The notes beneath the pieces are model-generated. The model made no database searches. It saw nothing but the letters and a program-made list of their open reading frames with translations, and had not been told where the DNA came from. A stretch of 64,000 nucleotides of DNA from Salinimicrobium terrae DSM 17865 (GTDB taxonomy: Bacteria; Bacteroidota; Bacteroidia; Flavobacteriales; Flavobacteriaceae). Shown piece after piece: positions 29,101-37,756 of the stretch (positions are counted from its first letter, which is position 1; the number at the start of each line of letters is the position of its first letter). The stretch covers positions 496,001 through 560,000 of the forward strand of contig NZ_AUKI01000011.1 of assembly GCF_000424665.1 (NCBI RefSeq), given 5' to 3'. A program made the translations under genes and the position numbers.

Positions 29101-29143
29101 AGAATAAAAAGTACAAACTACTTTTTAAGTGATTTTTTCTCAT
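26111..29143 (-). CDS. SusC/RagA-family TonB-dependent receptor
   Basis: A complete 1010-residue SusC-type porin. I start it at the ATG at 29143, which begins the signal peptide MRKNHLKSSLYFLFFL ending LISAQ; upstream in-frame ATGs only add an unlikely 17 residues. The regulatory domain (TGTVTDATGPLPGVNVVLEG, FSYIGFETQQ) leads to VVIVGYGTQ, then the plug (ALQGRAAGVTVINSG, AVRIRGLATP, YVIDGVIAG, VLKDASTTAVYGSRGANGVVLVTTKSGK) and a 22-strand barrel. The C-terminus ends SITFGVQLGF, a normal outer-membrane sorting end. It pairs with the SusD gene 12 bases downstream and lies 130 bases after the large FG-GAP gene on the same strand. Confidence 0.96.
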   Translation of the reverse strand: MRKNHLKSSLYFLFFLCSGLISAQEVITGTVTDATGPLPGVNVVLEGTTIGTVTGFDGNYILEIDEDLGPDARLIFSYIGFETQQVAINGRSVVDVNMVADAEALDDVVIVGYGTQSRAEVTGAISSIDSEAISSLPVATAEQALQGRAAGVTVINSGAPGNSPAVRIRGLATPNNNDPLYVIDGVIAGGLGSLNPNDIQNVQVLKDASTTAVYGSRGANGVVLVTTKSGKASQEAQLSLDAYSGVQFLTNRYDLLNTEQYIQYAREIADPIPPRITDPQYADFLDNETDWQDEIFRTGVLKSITLGLSGGNESSNYRFSGGYLNQEGALIETEYERFNFRSNSNFNFGRLRFGQTLNEALTAQNPERSDGGRSVLEHAIKSAPYLPVYNPENRGGFQGPNTVIDGQDAANPVRVQTLGSALNRGLTILGSLFAEYEIVDGLVFKSQAGLDYYKYNDEIFIPSFNDDSAGATGAIGFAQITKNSGTNQSLTLTNSLTYKFDVADVHNFEILALAEDQRIDSESLNASSQNPITDDVEELSLNQAGLTSASSEYRRVGFLGRINYNYDQKYLLAGSFRRDASSRFGGNNRWGNFWSVAAGWNVAKESFMEDSDINNLKIRGSWGTTGNDLIGNYRYASTLVTSFLYPIGGAALEGTTAEGLPNPNLKWEEVTMKNIGVDIGVFDNTFTASLEYYSNRSDDLLYELPLPLSLGYNVSTLASNVGSVKTNGFEADLGYNDYNGDFTWSANLNLGTSDNEVLSIGSLTEVPGGFFENEYLTRIAPGEALFHFYGLRTDGIYQNQAEVDAVFTANPDQTAVEPGDIRFVDINGDGTINAADKTVIGNPYPTFTMGLSLNAQYGNFDASIFIQGAYGQDIYNTNLYDLEGMPRLFNSGVAVLDRWTGEGTSNTIPRALGAPQNLGASDRFVEDGSYTRLKNLNIGYTFDDDIFGDSIADLRIYLSGQNLITLTDYSGLDPEIGVDNVLFQGTGAIGIDRGLYPQPTSITFGVQLGF

Positions 29144-29222
29144 ATTAATTGGTTGTAAGTTAGTTAGAGATAAATGTATAAAAAACATTTCCAATACGCA
29201 ATCGGTTTCGATAAAAAATTAA

Positions 29223-29230
29223 CAAACCTA
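29223..29230 (-). promoter_or_regulatory. Candidate -7 box for the susC/susD operon
   Basis: The minus strand reads TAGGTTTG, matching TAnnTTTG, about 75 bases before the ATG at 29143. A TTTG lies 24 bases further upstream, a little beyond normal spacing. This would let susC be transcribed independently of the FG-GAP gene. Confidence 0.38.
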
Positions 29231-29273
29231 TAAGGAAAACGCTGTGTAGCCCCTCAAATATTACAAGAACCGT

Positions 29274-32200
29274 CTATTGAATTTCTGAGAAATCATCCTC
29301 GTTTACCTCCACAAATTGTAATAAGTCACTGTTTTTAATTGCAACAATTATATCTTTTTGCCCGAAATTTAATCTTAACATATCTTTGACATCGCCTGGA
29401 ACAAAAAAGCCACTCTCTGACGCATTGACTCCTTCAAAATTACCAGCTCCATCACCTTTTAAAAACATACCATAGCCGGCATCATTCCTTGTTGTCTCTA
29501 CTTCTGACCAAAAAAGGTTCCCGGCAATCAAAGCATCAAGATTTCCATCCTTATCATAATCATCAATAAGAATCTGGTTTATTGATGAAATCTGGGCACC
29601 GGAAGGAAGTTCATGCTGCACGAATTTTCCGTCTCTGTTCTCAAGATAAACGCTTGCAAAGGATTTAACCTGGTAATGAAGGGAATTCTCCAGTTCTTCT
29701 TTAGTATAAACATCCTCAAGAGTTGCAGTCGAAAAAGATTGATAATCTGGAAATTTATTCTTTATTCCCGGAATCTGCTGAGAAGAACACTCTCGTCCCC
29801 TTAGAGGAAATTTTTCCCCATCATTATAATAACTCAGAACGATATCCTGCTTATTATTTTCATCAAAATCATTAAAATAAATGTCAAATGTCTCATCTTC
29901 ATTGGCCGAATATTTATAATTGCGGCCAAGATTGCCAACAATAAAATCCTGATCACCATCCTGGTCAAAATCCCCTGATTTGATGCTCCACCACCATCCG
30001 GTAGTATCTGTTAATCCAAGCTCTTCTGAAACTTCTGTAAAGCCTTTTTCAGAATTTTTAAAAACCCGTATAGGCATCCATTCTCCTACTACAACTATGT
30101 CTTCCCATCCGTCCTGATCAAAATCTAAAATTTCCGCACTGGTAGCCATACCTAACGACTGAAACTCCGGAGCTATATTTTTAGTAATATCCTTATATTT
30201 AGCTTTTCCATTCTCCCCCACGTTTTTAAGAATGTAAGATTTTGCAGGCAAAGGATAATTTCCGGGAACCAGCCGTCCCAGTACTAACAAATCTTCTTTA
30301 CCATCTTTATCGAAATCAGCTTGATAAACCCTGGATCCACTGGTGCGCATTTCTGGTAGCGCTGATTCATCTCTCTCGAAATTACCCTGACCATCATTAA
30401 TGTACAACCTGTCCTGTAAATATTCTGAGTTTGGTTCGAATTCGTTTCCACCACTTACCACATAAATATCATTATGTCCATCATCATTGGCATCAAATAT
30501 TAATGCGCCTAAGTCTTCATATATTTTATCCTGCTGAAATGCTGGACTACTCTTTTTTTCAAAACCGGATGCAGTTTGAAAATACAGACCTGCTTCATAA
30601 GTCGAAGCAGCCCCAACAAATAAATCCTCCCTGCCATCTCCATTAAGATCCCCTACTGCGGCACCCGGTCCAAAAGTAGAGGTACGGTGAGGCAAAAGAA
30701 CCTCTTTCACAAAATCATTGTACTCATTTTCAACATGTTGATACTGTGGGAATGAAATAGTATCCTTTACTGTTGCAAAAAGAAGATCATTTTTGATGAG
30801 TTCCTCTTCTGGCATTTCCGTTGCATTTAAATAATTGAAAGTGAGTCGCTGATTAGCTTCCACATCTTTCACGATCTCGGCCTTTCCATTGGGCCAGACT
30901 ATTCTTATTTCATCAACAACTTCAGCTTGTGCTAAACCGAAATGTAATTGAGGAGCTACAGAAGACTGGAAACCTCTTGTAAGAGTAAGCTCCTGCATTT
31001 GTTCCATTCCGTTTGCTTTTACATAAGCCCGTGTGCCCAGTCCAAAAGCGTTTTTTTCATTGCCTTCAAATTGTATCTGGACGAAATTATTGTGTTCAGA
31101 ACTTGTATTTGCGAAGAAAGAAGCTTTATCATCAATGTTATTAATGACAATTTCCAAATCCCCATCGTTATCTAAATCTGCATACACAACACCATTGGAC
31201 CAACCTTCAAATTCAATACCCCATTTTTCATTTGCAATTTCAAAAGATAGATCTCCTTTGTTCTCAAACATGAAGTTATCTACTTTTTCCGACGGAATAT
31301 TTAAACTTTTTTCCAGTTGATTTTCCGTGGCCATCCTGGTATCCTTAAGGCTATTAAAGTAGTCATTATTATTAATCTCTCTTCTTGTTCCATTCGTCAC
31401 AAATAAATCCTTGTGCCCATCATTATTAAAATCTGCAAACAAAGGTCCCCAACTCCAGTCTGTAGAAGCAGATCCTGTTATTCGCGCCAGATCGGCAAAA
31501 AACGGATTCTCATCTTCAAAAACTCCCGTATTAGTTTGAAGAGTATTTTGCATATATTGATAATGGAAACCGGCATCAACAGTGCTCCAAAACAGGTCTG
31601 GGTTCATACTCGCCATATTGGCTTTCTGTCTTCTGTTCTTCCTGGCCGACATATCTACCTGATATATATCCAGATTCCCATCATTATTATAATCCGCAAT
31701 GTCCACACCCATGCCAAAAAATGCAGTATGTGAAGTTGATTCTTTGACAACCTCTCTAAAGGTTCCGTCTCCGTTGTTCATATATAAAAAATCGGGAGAA
31801 CTAAAGTCGTTAGAAATGTATATGTCGGGCCAGCTGTCGTTATTTAAATCGGCAACAGTCGCAGACAATGACAATCCGAAGCTTCGTACTCCCGCCTCAT
31901 CTGTAACATCTGTAAATTTACCACCGTCGTTTCTCAATAAATGATCAGATTCGAGATCGCTGACATTCTTCATTTTATACTCGTAAATAAAATTAGGAGA
32001 ATCGAATCTAGTTGGGGGATAGTTGGCAATGTAAGCATCAAGATCGCCGTCCTTATCATAGTCAAAAAAGGTAGTCTGCACACTGTTTCCGGGATCATCC
32101 AGGCCATATTCCTGCGCTTTTTCCTCAAAAGTCCCATCGCCATTATTGATGAAAAGCTGATTATTCTTAGGTTCATATTTCCCGCCTACAGAGAGATAAA

Positions 32201-32609
32201 TATCGAGGTAACCATCCCCATTCACATCGGCCATTGTAACTCCGGTATACCATCTGTCGTCTCCGGCAACCCCTGCAGCTTCAGAGATATCTTCAAATTC
32301 AAGGTTCCCTTTATTAAGATAAAGCTTATTGGGTACCTGGTTACCAGTAAAATAAAGATCCTCCAGGCCATCATTATTTATATCTCCGGCCGCAACACCT
32401 CCACCCATATATATATAGGAATAATTAAAGTAATTCAAAGAATCACTTTCGGTTAAATTATTACTGAAATCGATTGCGGAACTTTCCGAAGAAATATTTC
32501 GAAAAATTTCAGGTTCTGAAGATTTAGATGCCACTACATCTTTCTCTTTATTACAACTACTTAGTACAATTAAAGTCGCTACTACTACTGTCTTTAAAAA
32601 AAATCTCAT
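29274..32609 (-). CDS. Large FG-GAP/VCBS repeat lipoprotein with UnbV/ASPIC domain
   Basis: An 1111-residue lipoprotein, started at the ATG at 32609 because it opens a clean signal ending VLSSC (Cys19). Repeated calcium-binding FG-GAP/VCBS blades recur throughout, such as DINNDGLEDLYFTGN, DVNGDGYLDIYLS, DLNNDSWPDIYISND, DYNNDGNLDIYQ and DFNNDGHKDLFVTNG. A mid-protein UnbV/ASPIC segment has LTLTRGFQSSVAPQLHFGLA and EIRIVWPNGKAE. A second set of blades follows (DLNGDGREDLFVGAAS, DFDQDGDQDFIVGNLG). It is therefore probably two propellers with a linker domain. Function is not established; binding or scaffolding at the cell surface is an inference from its position 130 bases ahead of susC. It diverges from the related protein at 32994-35210. 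Confidence 0.85.
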   Translation of the reverse strand: MRFFLKTVVVATLIVLSSCNKEKDVVASKSSEPEIFRNISSESSAIDFSNNLTESDSLNYFNYSYIYMGGGVAAGDINNDGLEDLYFTGNQVPNKLYLNKGNLEFEDISEAAGVAGDDRWYTGVTMADVNGDGYLDIYLSVGGKYEPKNNQLFINNGDGTFEEKAQEYGLDDPGNSVQTTFFDYDKDGDLDAYIANYPPTRFDSPNFIYEYKMKNVSDLESDHLLRNDGGKFTDVTDEAGVRSFGLSLSATVADLNNDSWPDIYISNDFSSPDFLYMNNGDGTFREVVKESTSHTAFFGMGVDIADYNNDGNLDIYQVDMSARKNRRQKANMASMNPDLFWSTVDAGFHYQYMQNTLQTNTGVFEDENPFFADLARITGSASTDWSWGPLFADFNNDGHKDLFVTNGTRREINNNDYFNSLKDTRMATENQLEKSLNIPSEKVDNFMFENKGDLSFEIANEKWGIEFEGWSNGVVYADLDNDGDLEIVINNIDDKASFFANTSSEHNNFVQIQFEGNEKNAFGLGTRAYVKANGMEQMQELTLTRGFQSSVAPQLHFGLAQAEVVDEIRIVWPNGKAEIVKDVEANQRLTFNYLNATEMPEEELIKNDLLFATVKDTISFPQYQHVENEYNDFVKEVLLPHRTSTFGPGAAVGDLNGDGREDLFVGAASTYEAGLYFQTASGFEKKSSPAFQQDKIYEDLGALIFDANDDGHNDIYVVSGGNEFEPNSEYLQDRLYINDGQGNFERDESALPEMRTSGSRVYQADFDKDGKEDLLVLGRLVPGNYPLPAKSYILKNVGENGKAKYKDITKNIAPEFQSLGMATSAEILDFDQDGWEDIVVVGEWMPIRVFKNSEKGFTEVSEELGLTDTTGWWWSIKSGDFDQDGDQDFIVGNLGRNYKYSANEDETFDIYFNDFDENNKQDIVLSYYNDGEKFPLRGRECSSQQIPGIKNKFPDYQSFSTATLEDVYTKEELENSLHYQVKSFASVYLENRDGKFVQHELPSGAQISSINQILIDDYDKDGNLDALIAGNLFWSEVETTRNDAGYGMFLKGDGAGNFEGVNASESGFFVPGDVKDMLRLNFGQKDIIVAIKNSDLLQFVEVNEDDFSEIQ

Positions 32610-32993
32610 ATTACTACAATTTAAGAGTAATGTTATTAACATAAAATTAGGATGCAATGTATGGAATTCCTAATTTCCTGAAACAAAATTTAAAAAAAAA
32701 TTGAACCACGTGTTGATGAGTTACCTGATTCAGTGAGTTTTAATAACCTGTTAGCCGAAATAAAAGCAGGAAATCTTTTACCTGTTCTCCCCAGCCCTTT
32801 GCACTTATGGCAAATAGAGTGACATCTTAAAAATTAGCCGAAAATAAGCATTAGTTCCCTAGAAAAGTATTACTAGTACAAAACCTCTTCATGGTCTTAC
32901 AATAAATGAAACAGTTCCTATTTCTCTTATATCTTTGTCAAACCACAAACATAAAGAATATACTCTCTAATTTTTTACTTGAAAATCAAGAAG
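32610..32993. other. Divergent gap between two FG-GAP lipoprotein genes, 384 bases
   Basis: An A/T-rich spacer with no credible gene. It holds a plus-strand -7 candidate at 32930-32937. No clear leftward TAnnTTTG match, RNA gene or repeat was seen. Confidence 0.55.
32930..32937 (+). promoter_or_regulatory. Candidate -7 box for the rightward FG-GAP gene
   Basis: TATCTTTG matches TAnnTTTG and lies 56 bases before the ATG at 32994. No TTTG -33 element stands at the expected distance. Confidence 0.38.
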
Positions 32994-35210
32994 ATGAATA
33001 ATATTATAAAGTGCATAAATGGCAATATTTTTATTCTATTTCTGCTATTTGTTTCATGTGACAATCAGAAAACCATGCCCGAAATAATAAATAGAACAGC
33101 TGAAGAACAATTTTATATTCCTGAAAATATTTATGCATCTCCTTTAAGAATTGCTTATTTCGATAGTCTTTCCAGAATAGCCCCTCAAAATCAAAAAGAA
33201 CGTTATAACCTCAAAAAAGCTGACGCACTACTTTATGCAGGTAGAACCAAAGATGCCATTGAGATTCTGGAAAGGTTATGGAAGGAAAGTAATATGGGTA
33301 CGTTACGATATCAACTGGAAGCCTTTGAAGAAGAAAAGATTGGCCCAAAACTGGCTCTTGCCTACATGCGCCTGGGGGAACAACAAAATTGCATACATCA
33401 TCATAAGGCTTCGGCGTCCTGTATTATTCCAATTGATCCTGAAGGTTATCATCAGGTTCCGGAAGGATCCAGAAAAGCTATTCAACTTTTTGAGGAGTTT
33501 TTACGGCAGAATTCACATGATTACAATAGTCTCTGGATTTTAAATATTGCCTATATGACATTGGGAGAATATCCTGAAGGGGTACCTGAAAAATGGTTAA
33601 TTCCTGAAAGTGTTTTTGAATCGGAATATCCTTTAAAAAAGTTCGAAGATAAAGCTCCTCAACTTGGTCTGAATGTTAATGATTTATCGGGAGGAAGTAT
33701 AGTAGATGATTTTAATAATGATAATCTTTTAGACGTGCTTGTTTCAAGTTGGTTTCCATCTGGTAAACTTAATTACTTTATCAATGATGGAAAAGGTGGT
33801 TTTATAGAAAAGACCGCATCTGCAGGTTTAGAAGAAGTTAAGGGAGGTTTGAACATGGTGCCGGCCGACTATAATAATGACGGTTTTCTGGATGTTTTTA
33901 TTTTAAGAGGTGCCTGGATGGGAACTTTAGGCAAACACCCAAATTCCCTATTAAGAAATAATGGAGATAATACCTTTACCGATGTTACGATAGAGGCAGG
34001 CCTACTTTCTTTTCATCCTACTCAAACGGCAACCTGGGCCGATTTTGACAATGATGGATGGATTGATATGTTTATTGGAAATGAGTCGGACAAAGATGAT
34101 TTTCATCCTTCTGAATTTTATAGAAATAATGGAGATGGAACTTTTTCAAATTTAACTACCAGTGCAGGTCTTACTGTGAGTAGTGAAGAGGAACCTTACT
34201 ATGTAAAAGGAGTGACCAGTGGAGATTTTAATAATGACGGATGGATGGATATTTATGTTTCCACGCTTCATTCTTCAAGCAAAAATTTGTTATACATAAA
34301 CCAGGGAAAAGATAAAAACGGGAACATAAGTTTTAAGGAAGAAGGATCCCGCAGGGGATTAAAGGAAAAAATTTCGAGTTTTCCCACCTGGTCCTTTGAC
34401 TACAACAATGATGGATGGGTGGATATTTTTGTGGCCGGTTATAGAAGAAGCGATTTTCACACTATTGTTCCGGATATAGTGAAAGAATATTTAAAAGAAC
34501 CAAATAAGGCGGAAACTATGCGCCTTTACAAAAATAATAAAGGCTTTTTTACTGATGTCTCTTCTGAAGTAGGATTGAACAAAGTTGGTTATGCCATGGG
34601 CGCCAATTATGGGGATCTAGACAATGATGGTTATCCCGACATCTACCTAAGCACAGGAGAAGTAAATTTTGAATCTATTATTCCAAACAGGGTTTTTCGC
34701 AATAATTCCGGAAAAGACTTCCAGGATGTGACCACTGCCGGAGGTTTAGGGCATATTCAGAAAGGTCACGGCGTCTCATTTTCAGATATTGATAATGATG
34801 GGGACCAGGATATCCACGTGGTCATGGGAGGAGCCTATGTAGGGGATAATTTTTTTAATTCAGTCTATATAAATCCATATCAGGATGATAACAATTGGAT
34901 TACGTTAAAGCTGGAAGGAACAAAGGCAAACAGAGGAGCCATTGGCAGTAAGATCGAAGTCATAATTATGGAAGAAGGGATAAAACGCTCCATCTTTCAA
35001 ACGATAAGTTCAGGAGGTAGCTTTGGCGCTTCTACTTTAAGAGCACAAATAGGTTTAGGCAAAGCATCGGCAATCCAGGAGGTTAAGGTGCACTGGGCCG
35101 GCAGCAATAACAAACAAATATTTAGAAACCTGGATTTAAATACCTTCTACAAAATTAAAGAAGGTAAAGCTAAAGCAGAAGAATTAGATCTACAGCCCAT
35201 CTCGATGTAA
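32994..35210 (+). CDS. FG-GAP/VCBS repeat lipoprotein, CRTAC1/UnbV-like, with helical N-terminus
   Basis: A 738-residue lipoprotein with a signal ending LLFVSC (Cys22). The ATG at 32994 was preferred to a TTG five codons earlier. Residues about 45-190 look helical and TPR-like (KKADALLYAGRTKDAIEILERLW, IQLFEEFLRQNSHDYNSLWIL). A propeller of FG-GAP blades follows: DFNNDNLLDVLVSS, DYNNDGFLDVFILRG, DFDNDGWIDMFIGNE, DFNNDGWMDIYVS, DYNNDGWVDIFVAGY, DLDNDGYPDIYLS and DIDNDGDQDIHVVMG. The C-terminus has a UnbV/ASPIC domain (GAIGSKIEV, SGGSFGASTLRAQIGLG). Asp-rich loops should bind calcium. The catalytic or binding role is unknown. Terminated by the hairpin at 35227-35269. Confidence 0.85.
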   Translation: MNNIIKCINGNIFILFLLFVSCDNQKTMPEIINRTAEEQFYIPENIYASPLRIAYFDSLSRIAPQNQKERYNLKKADALLYAGRTKDAIEILERLWKESNMGTLRYQLEAFEEEKIGPKLALAYMRLGEQQNCIHHHKASASCIIPIDPEGYHQVPEGSRKAIQLFEEFLRQNSHDYNSLWILNIAYMTLGEYPEGVPEKWLIPESVFESEYPLKKFEDKAPQLGLNVNDLSGGSIVDDFNNDNLLDVLVSSWFPSGKLNYFINDGKGGFIEKTASAGLEEVKGGLNMVPADYNNDGFLDVFILRGAWMGTLGKHPNSLLRNNGDNTFTDVTIEAGLLSFHPTQTATWADFDNDGWIDMFIGNESDKDDFHPSEFYRNNGDGTFSNLTTSAGLTVSSEEEPYYVKGVTSGDFNNDGWMDIYVSTLHSSSKNLLYINQGKDKNGNISFKEEGSRRGLKEKISSFPTWSFDYNNDGWVDIFVAGYRRSDFHTIVPDIVKEYLKEPNKAETMRLYKNNKGFFTDVSSEVGLNKVGYAMGANYGDLDNDGYPDIYLSTGEVNFESIIPNRVFRNNSGKDFQDVTTAGGLGHIQKGHGVSFSDIDNDGDQDIHVVMGGAYVGDNFFNSVYINPYQDDNNWITLKLEGTKANRGAIGSKIEVIIMEEGIKRSIFQTISSGGSFGASTLRAQIGLGKASAIQEVKVHWAGSNNKQIFRNLDLNTFYKIKEGKAKAEELDLQPISM

Positions 35211-35226
35211 TTTAGAAAAAGCAGAA

Positions 35227-35269
35227 AAAAGATACCCGTCAAAAATGGCATTTTTGACGGGTATCTTTT
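35227..35269. terminator. Strong bidirectional terminator
   Basis: A perfect 19-base stem (35227-35245 with 35251-35269) surrounds the 5-base loop TGGCA, with A-run and T-run flanks for both directions. It separates the rightward FG-GAP gene from the leftward GH3 gene. The inner part TCAAAAATGGCATTTTTGA is nearly identical to the core of the hairpin at 16589-16622. Confidence 0.9.
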
Positions 35270-35378
35270 GTTTTGTACATGAAACTTTATTTACAACACC
35301 TCCCGGCGGTCCTGCTCCTTCAGGTTTTATTTCTCTTTCTGGTTTTAGGAGGGGTTAGCAGATAAAAGTCGTGCGTCA

Positions 35379-37715
35379 TTATTCTTCCCCAAGCATAAAT
35401 GAAGTTTTCAATGTCTCCACGGAGTTTCCTCCCACAAAAACTTCAAATTCTCCAGGTTCTACCACGTATTCCCCATCATTGGTATAAAAGCCAAGTTCAT
35501 CTTCAGTCAGCGTAAAGTTTATTGTCCTTTTTTCTCCCTTTTTAAGGTTCACCAGTTCAAAACCTTTAAGTTCTCTTACAGGCCTCACTGTGCTCCCATA
35601 AAGATCTCTGATATAAAGCTGTACTACTTCCTTCCCGTCATAGTTCCCGGTGTTGGTAAGATCCACTGAAACCTGAACATCCTCTCCCATTTCATACTGA
35701 TCCTTGTTTAATTTTAGATTATCGTAGTTGAAAGTGGTATAACTTAATCCATATCCAAAAGGATAGAGCGGAGTATTTTCCACATCCATGTAATGAGACC
35801 ACCACACTCTTTCCTCTCCCGGTGCAGGATCTTCAGGACGACCTGTATTTTGGTGATTGTAGTAAATTGGAGTCTGCCCTATATTTCGTGGGAAAGTCAT
35901 AGGTAATTTTCCGCTTGGATTATAGTCCCCATAAAGAACCTGCGCGACTGCATTTCCGGTTTCTGTACCCAATTGCCATGCTTCGACAATAGCCGGAATA
36001 TTTTCTGCAGCCCAGTCAATGGCAAGAGGTCTTCCATTATTTAAAACAAGCACTACATTCTTGTTGGCTTCATATACTTTTTCAAGAAGTTCCTGCTGTA
36101 CGCCCGGAAGGTCAAGATTCGTACGGCTTCTTCCTTCCCCGCTCTGGAATCCATGCTCCCCAAGAACCATTACCACCACGTCTGCATTTTTAGCTGCCTC
36201 GACAGCTGCAGGGAATCCACTTTTATCGGTAGTATTGAAATTAACCTCCGTTAAAAAAGACTCCTCTCCCACTACCAATTGAGCTCCCTGTTCAAAAGTA
36301 AGTTCATTACCTTCATATTTCTGCATTCCTTCAAGAACAGAAACCGCGGTATTATCGTCTGATGCTATTCTCCAGCTTCCAAGCGGACTGTTCTTATCAT
36401 CTGCCAAATCTCCAATAAGGGCAATTTTTTGTCCGTTTTTCTTCAGCGGAAGGAGGTTTCTTTCGTTTTTAAGAAGTACAATTGACTTCTTAGCCATATC
36501 CAGTACAGCTTCATGGTGAGCGGGATTACCAACAACTTCAGCCTCTCTTTCTTTATCTAAATATTTGTAAGGATCATCCATAAGACCCAGTTCATATTTC
36601 ACCCGAAGAATTCTTCTCACCGCATCGTCAACAAGCGCTTCATCCAGTTTTCCTTCTTCTACCAGTGCCATGATCTCATTTACATAGGAATAAGATTCCA
36701 TATCCATATCTACTCCTGCCCTAATGGCTTGTTTAGTAGCCATTTTCTCATCTCTTACAAAACCATGAGTAACCATTTCCTCAATAGAAGCATAATCTGA
36801 GATTACAAAGCCATCAAAGCCCCACTTTCCTTTCAGGATGTCTCTTAAAATAAATTCATTTCCGGTCACAGGAATCTCATCAAGGGTATTAAAACCTGTC
36901 ATAAACGTCCTGACTCCTGCTTCTTCCGCAGCCCTGAATGGTGGTAATATAATATTATATAAAGTTGAGTTTCCTATGTCTGCTTTGTTGTACTCGCGAC
37001 CCGCTTCAGCAAAACCATAACCTGCGAAATGTTTTGCGGTAGCAGCAACCGTAAGAGGATCTGAAAGATCTTCTCCCTGGAAACCTTTTACTCTTGCAGC
37101 TGCGATCTTACTCCCCAGGTAAGGATCTTCTCCTCCGCCTTCCATCACGCGGCCCCATCTGGCATCTCGTGAAACGTCAACCATTGGTGCAAAAGTCCAG
37201 TTGATTCCTGAAGCAGCAGCTTCCGCAGCCCCAACTTCAGCCGATCTTTTTATTGCATCCATATCCCAACTTGCAGCTTCAGCCAAAGGAATTGGGCTAA
37301 GGGTTTTGTAGCCGTGAATCACATCAAATCCAATGATAAGCGGAATTCCAAGTCGGCTTTCTTCCACTACCAATTCCTGCACGGCTCTAACCTGATCCAC
37401 TCCCCGTACAGTCAACATGGAACCAACCCGACCATTTCTCAGGTGCTCGTACTTTAAAGCAGCATCCCCGTCTTTTGGCGCAGGGCCGGTCACTTCCCAA
37501 AAGCCATTATATTGGTTCATTTGCCCGGCTTTTTCTTCCAGTGTCATGATACTCAACAAGGAATCTATTTTTTTGGCATACGGGTCGTTATGCAGAGCAA
37601 CAGCCTTAGGTTCGTTTTGTGGCATAATATCATCTGTTTTATTTTGCTGGGCACTGCAAGCCGTAATTGAAAGCGAAGTACAGAATAGCAGTAAATAAGA
37701 AAATTTAATTTTCAT
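35379..37715 (-). CDS. bglX: GH3 beta-glucosidase (BglX-like), lipoprotein
   Basis: A 778-residue three-domain GH3 enzyme with a lipobox ending SITAC (Cys20). The barrel has GIPLIIGFDVIHGYKT, WTFAPMVDVSRDARWGRVMEGGGEDP and KHFAGYG, with nucleophile Asp307 in GFVISDYASIEEM. The second domain follows with SIVLLKNERNLLPL and GEHGFQSGEGRSR. A C-terminal fibronectin-III-like domain follows PLYPFGYGLSYTTF. The residues after the Cys (SAQQNK) lack acid, so a periplasmic face is likely. It is the last gene of the mannan operon, where it would clip terminal beta-linked glucose from glucomannan oligosaccharides; beta-mannosidase or xylosidase activity cannot be excluded. Confidence 0.94.
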   Translation of the reverse strand: MKIKFSYLLLFCTSLSITACSAQQNKTDDIMPQNEPKAVALHNDPYAKKIDSLLSIMTLEEKAGQMNQYNGFWEVTGPAPKDGDAALKYEHLRNGRVGSMLTVRGVDQVRAVQELVVEESRLGIPLIIGFDVIHGYKTLSPIPLAEAASWDMDAIKRSAEVGAAEAAASGINWTFAPMVDVSRDARWGRVMEGGGEDPYLGSKIAAARVKGFQGEDLSDPLTVAATAKHFAGYGFAEAGREYNKADIGNSTLYNIILPPFRAAEEAGVRTFMTGFNTLDEIPVTGNEFILRDILKGKWGFDGFVISDYASIEEMVTHGFVRDEKMATKQAIRAGVDMDMESYSYVNEIMALVEEGKLDEALVDDAVRRILRVKYELGLMDDPYKYLDKEREAEVVGNPAHHEAVLDMAKKSIVLLKNERNLLPLKKNGQKIALIGDLADDKNSPLGSWRIASDDNTAVSVLEGMQKYEGNELTFEQGAQLVVGEESFLTEVNFNTTDKSGFPAAVEAAKNADVVVMVLGEHGFQSGEGRSRTNLDLPGVQQELLEKVYEANKNVVLVLNNGRPLAIDWAAENIPAIVEAWQLGTETGNAVAQVLYGDYNPSGKLPMTFPRNIGQTPIYYNHQNTGRPEDPAPGEERVWWSHYMDVENTPLYPFGYGLSYTTFNYDNLKLNKDQYEMGEDVQVSVDLTNTGNYDGKEVVQLYIRDLYGSTVRPVRELKGFELVNLKKGEKRTINFTLTEDELGFYTNDGEYVVEPGEFEVFVGGNSVETLKTSFMLGEE

Positions 37716-37756
37716 TGTAAAAAAATTAGGAGTTTATATCAAATCCTGACCTCAGT

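Noticed and set aside
31941-32456. 171-codon plus-strand frame inside the FG-GAP gene
   Set aside because: The isoleucine-rich translation mirrors Asn/Asp-rich FG-GAP repeats on the other strand; it is a shadow.
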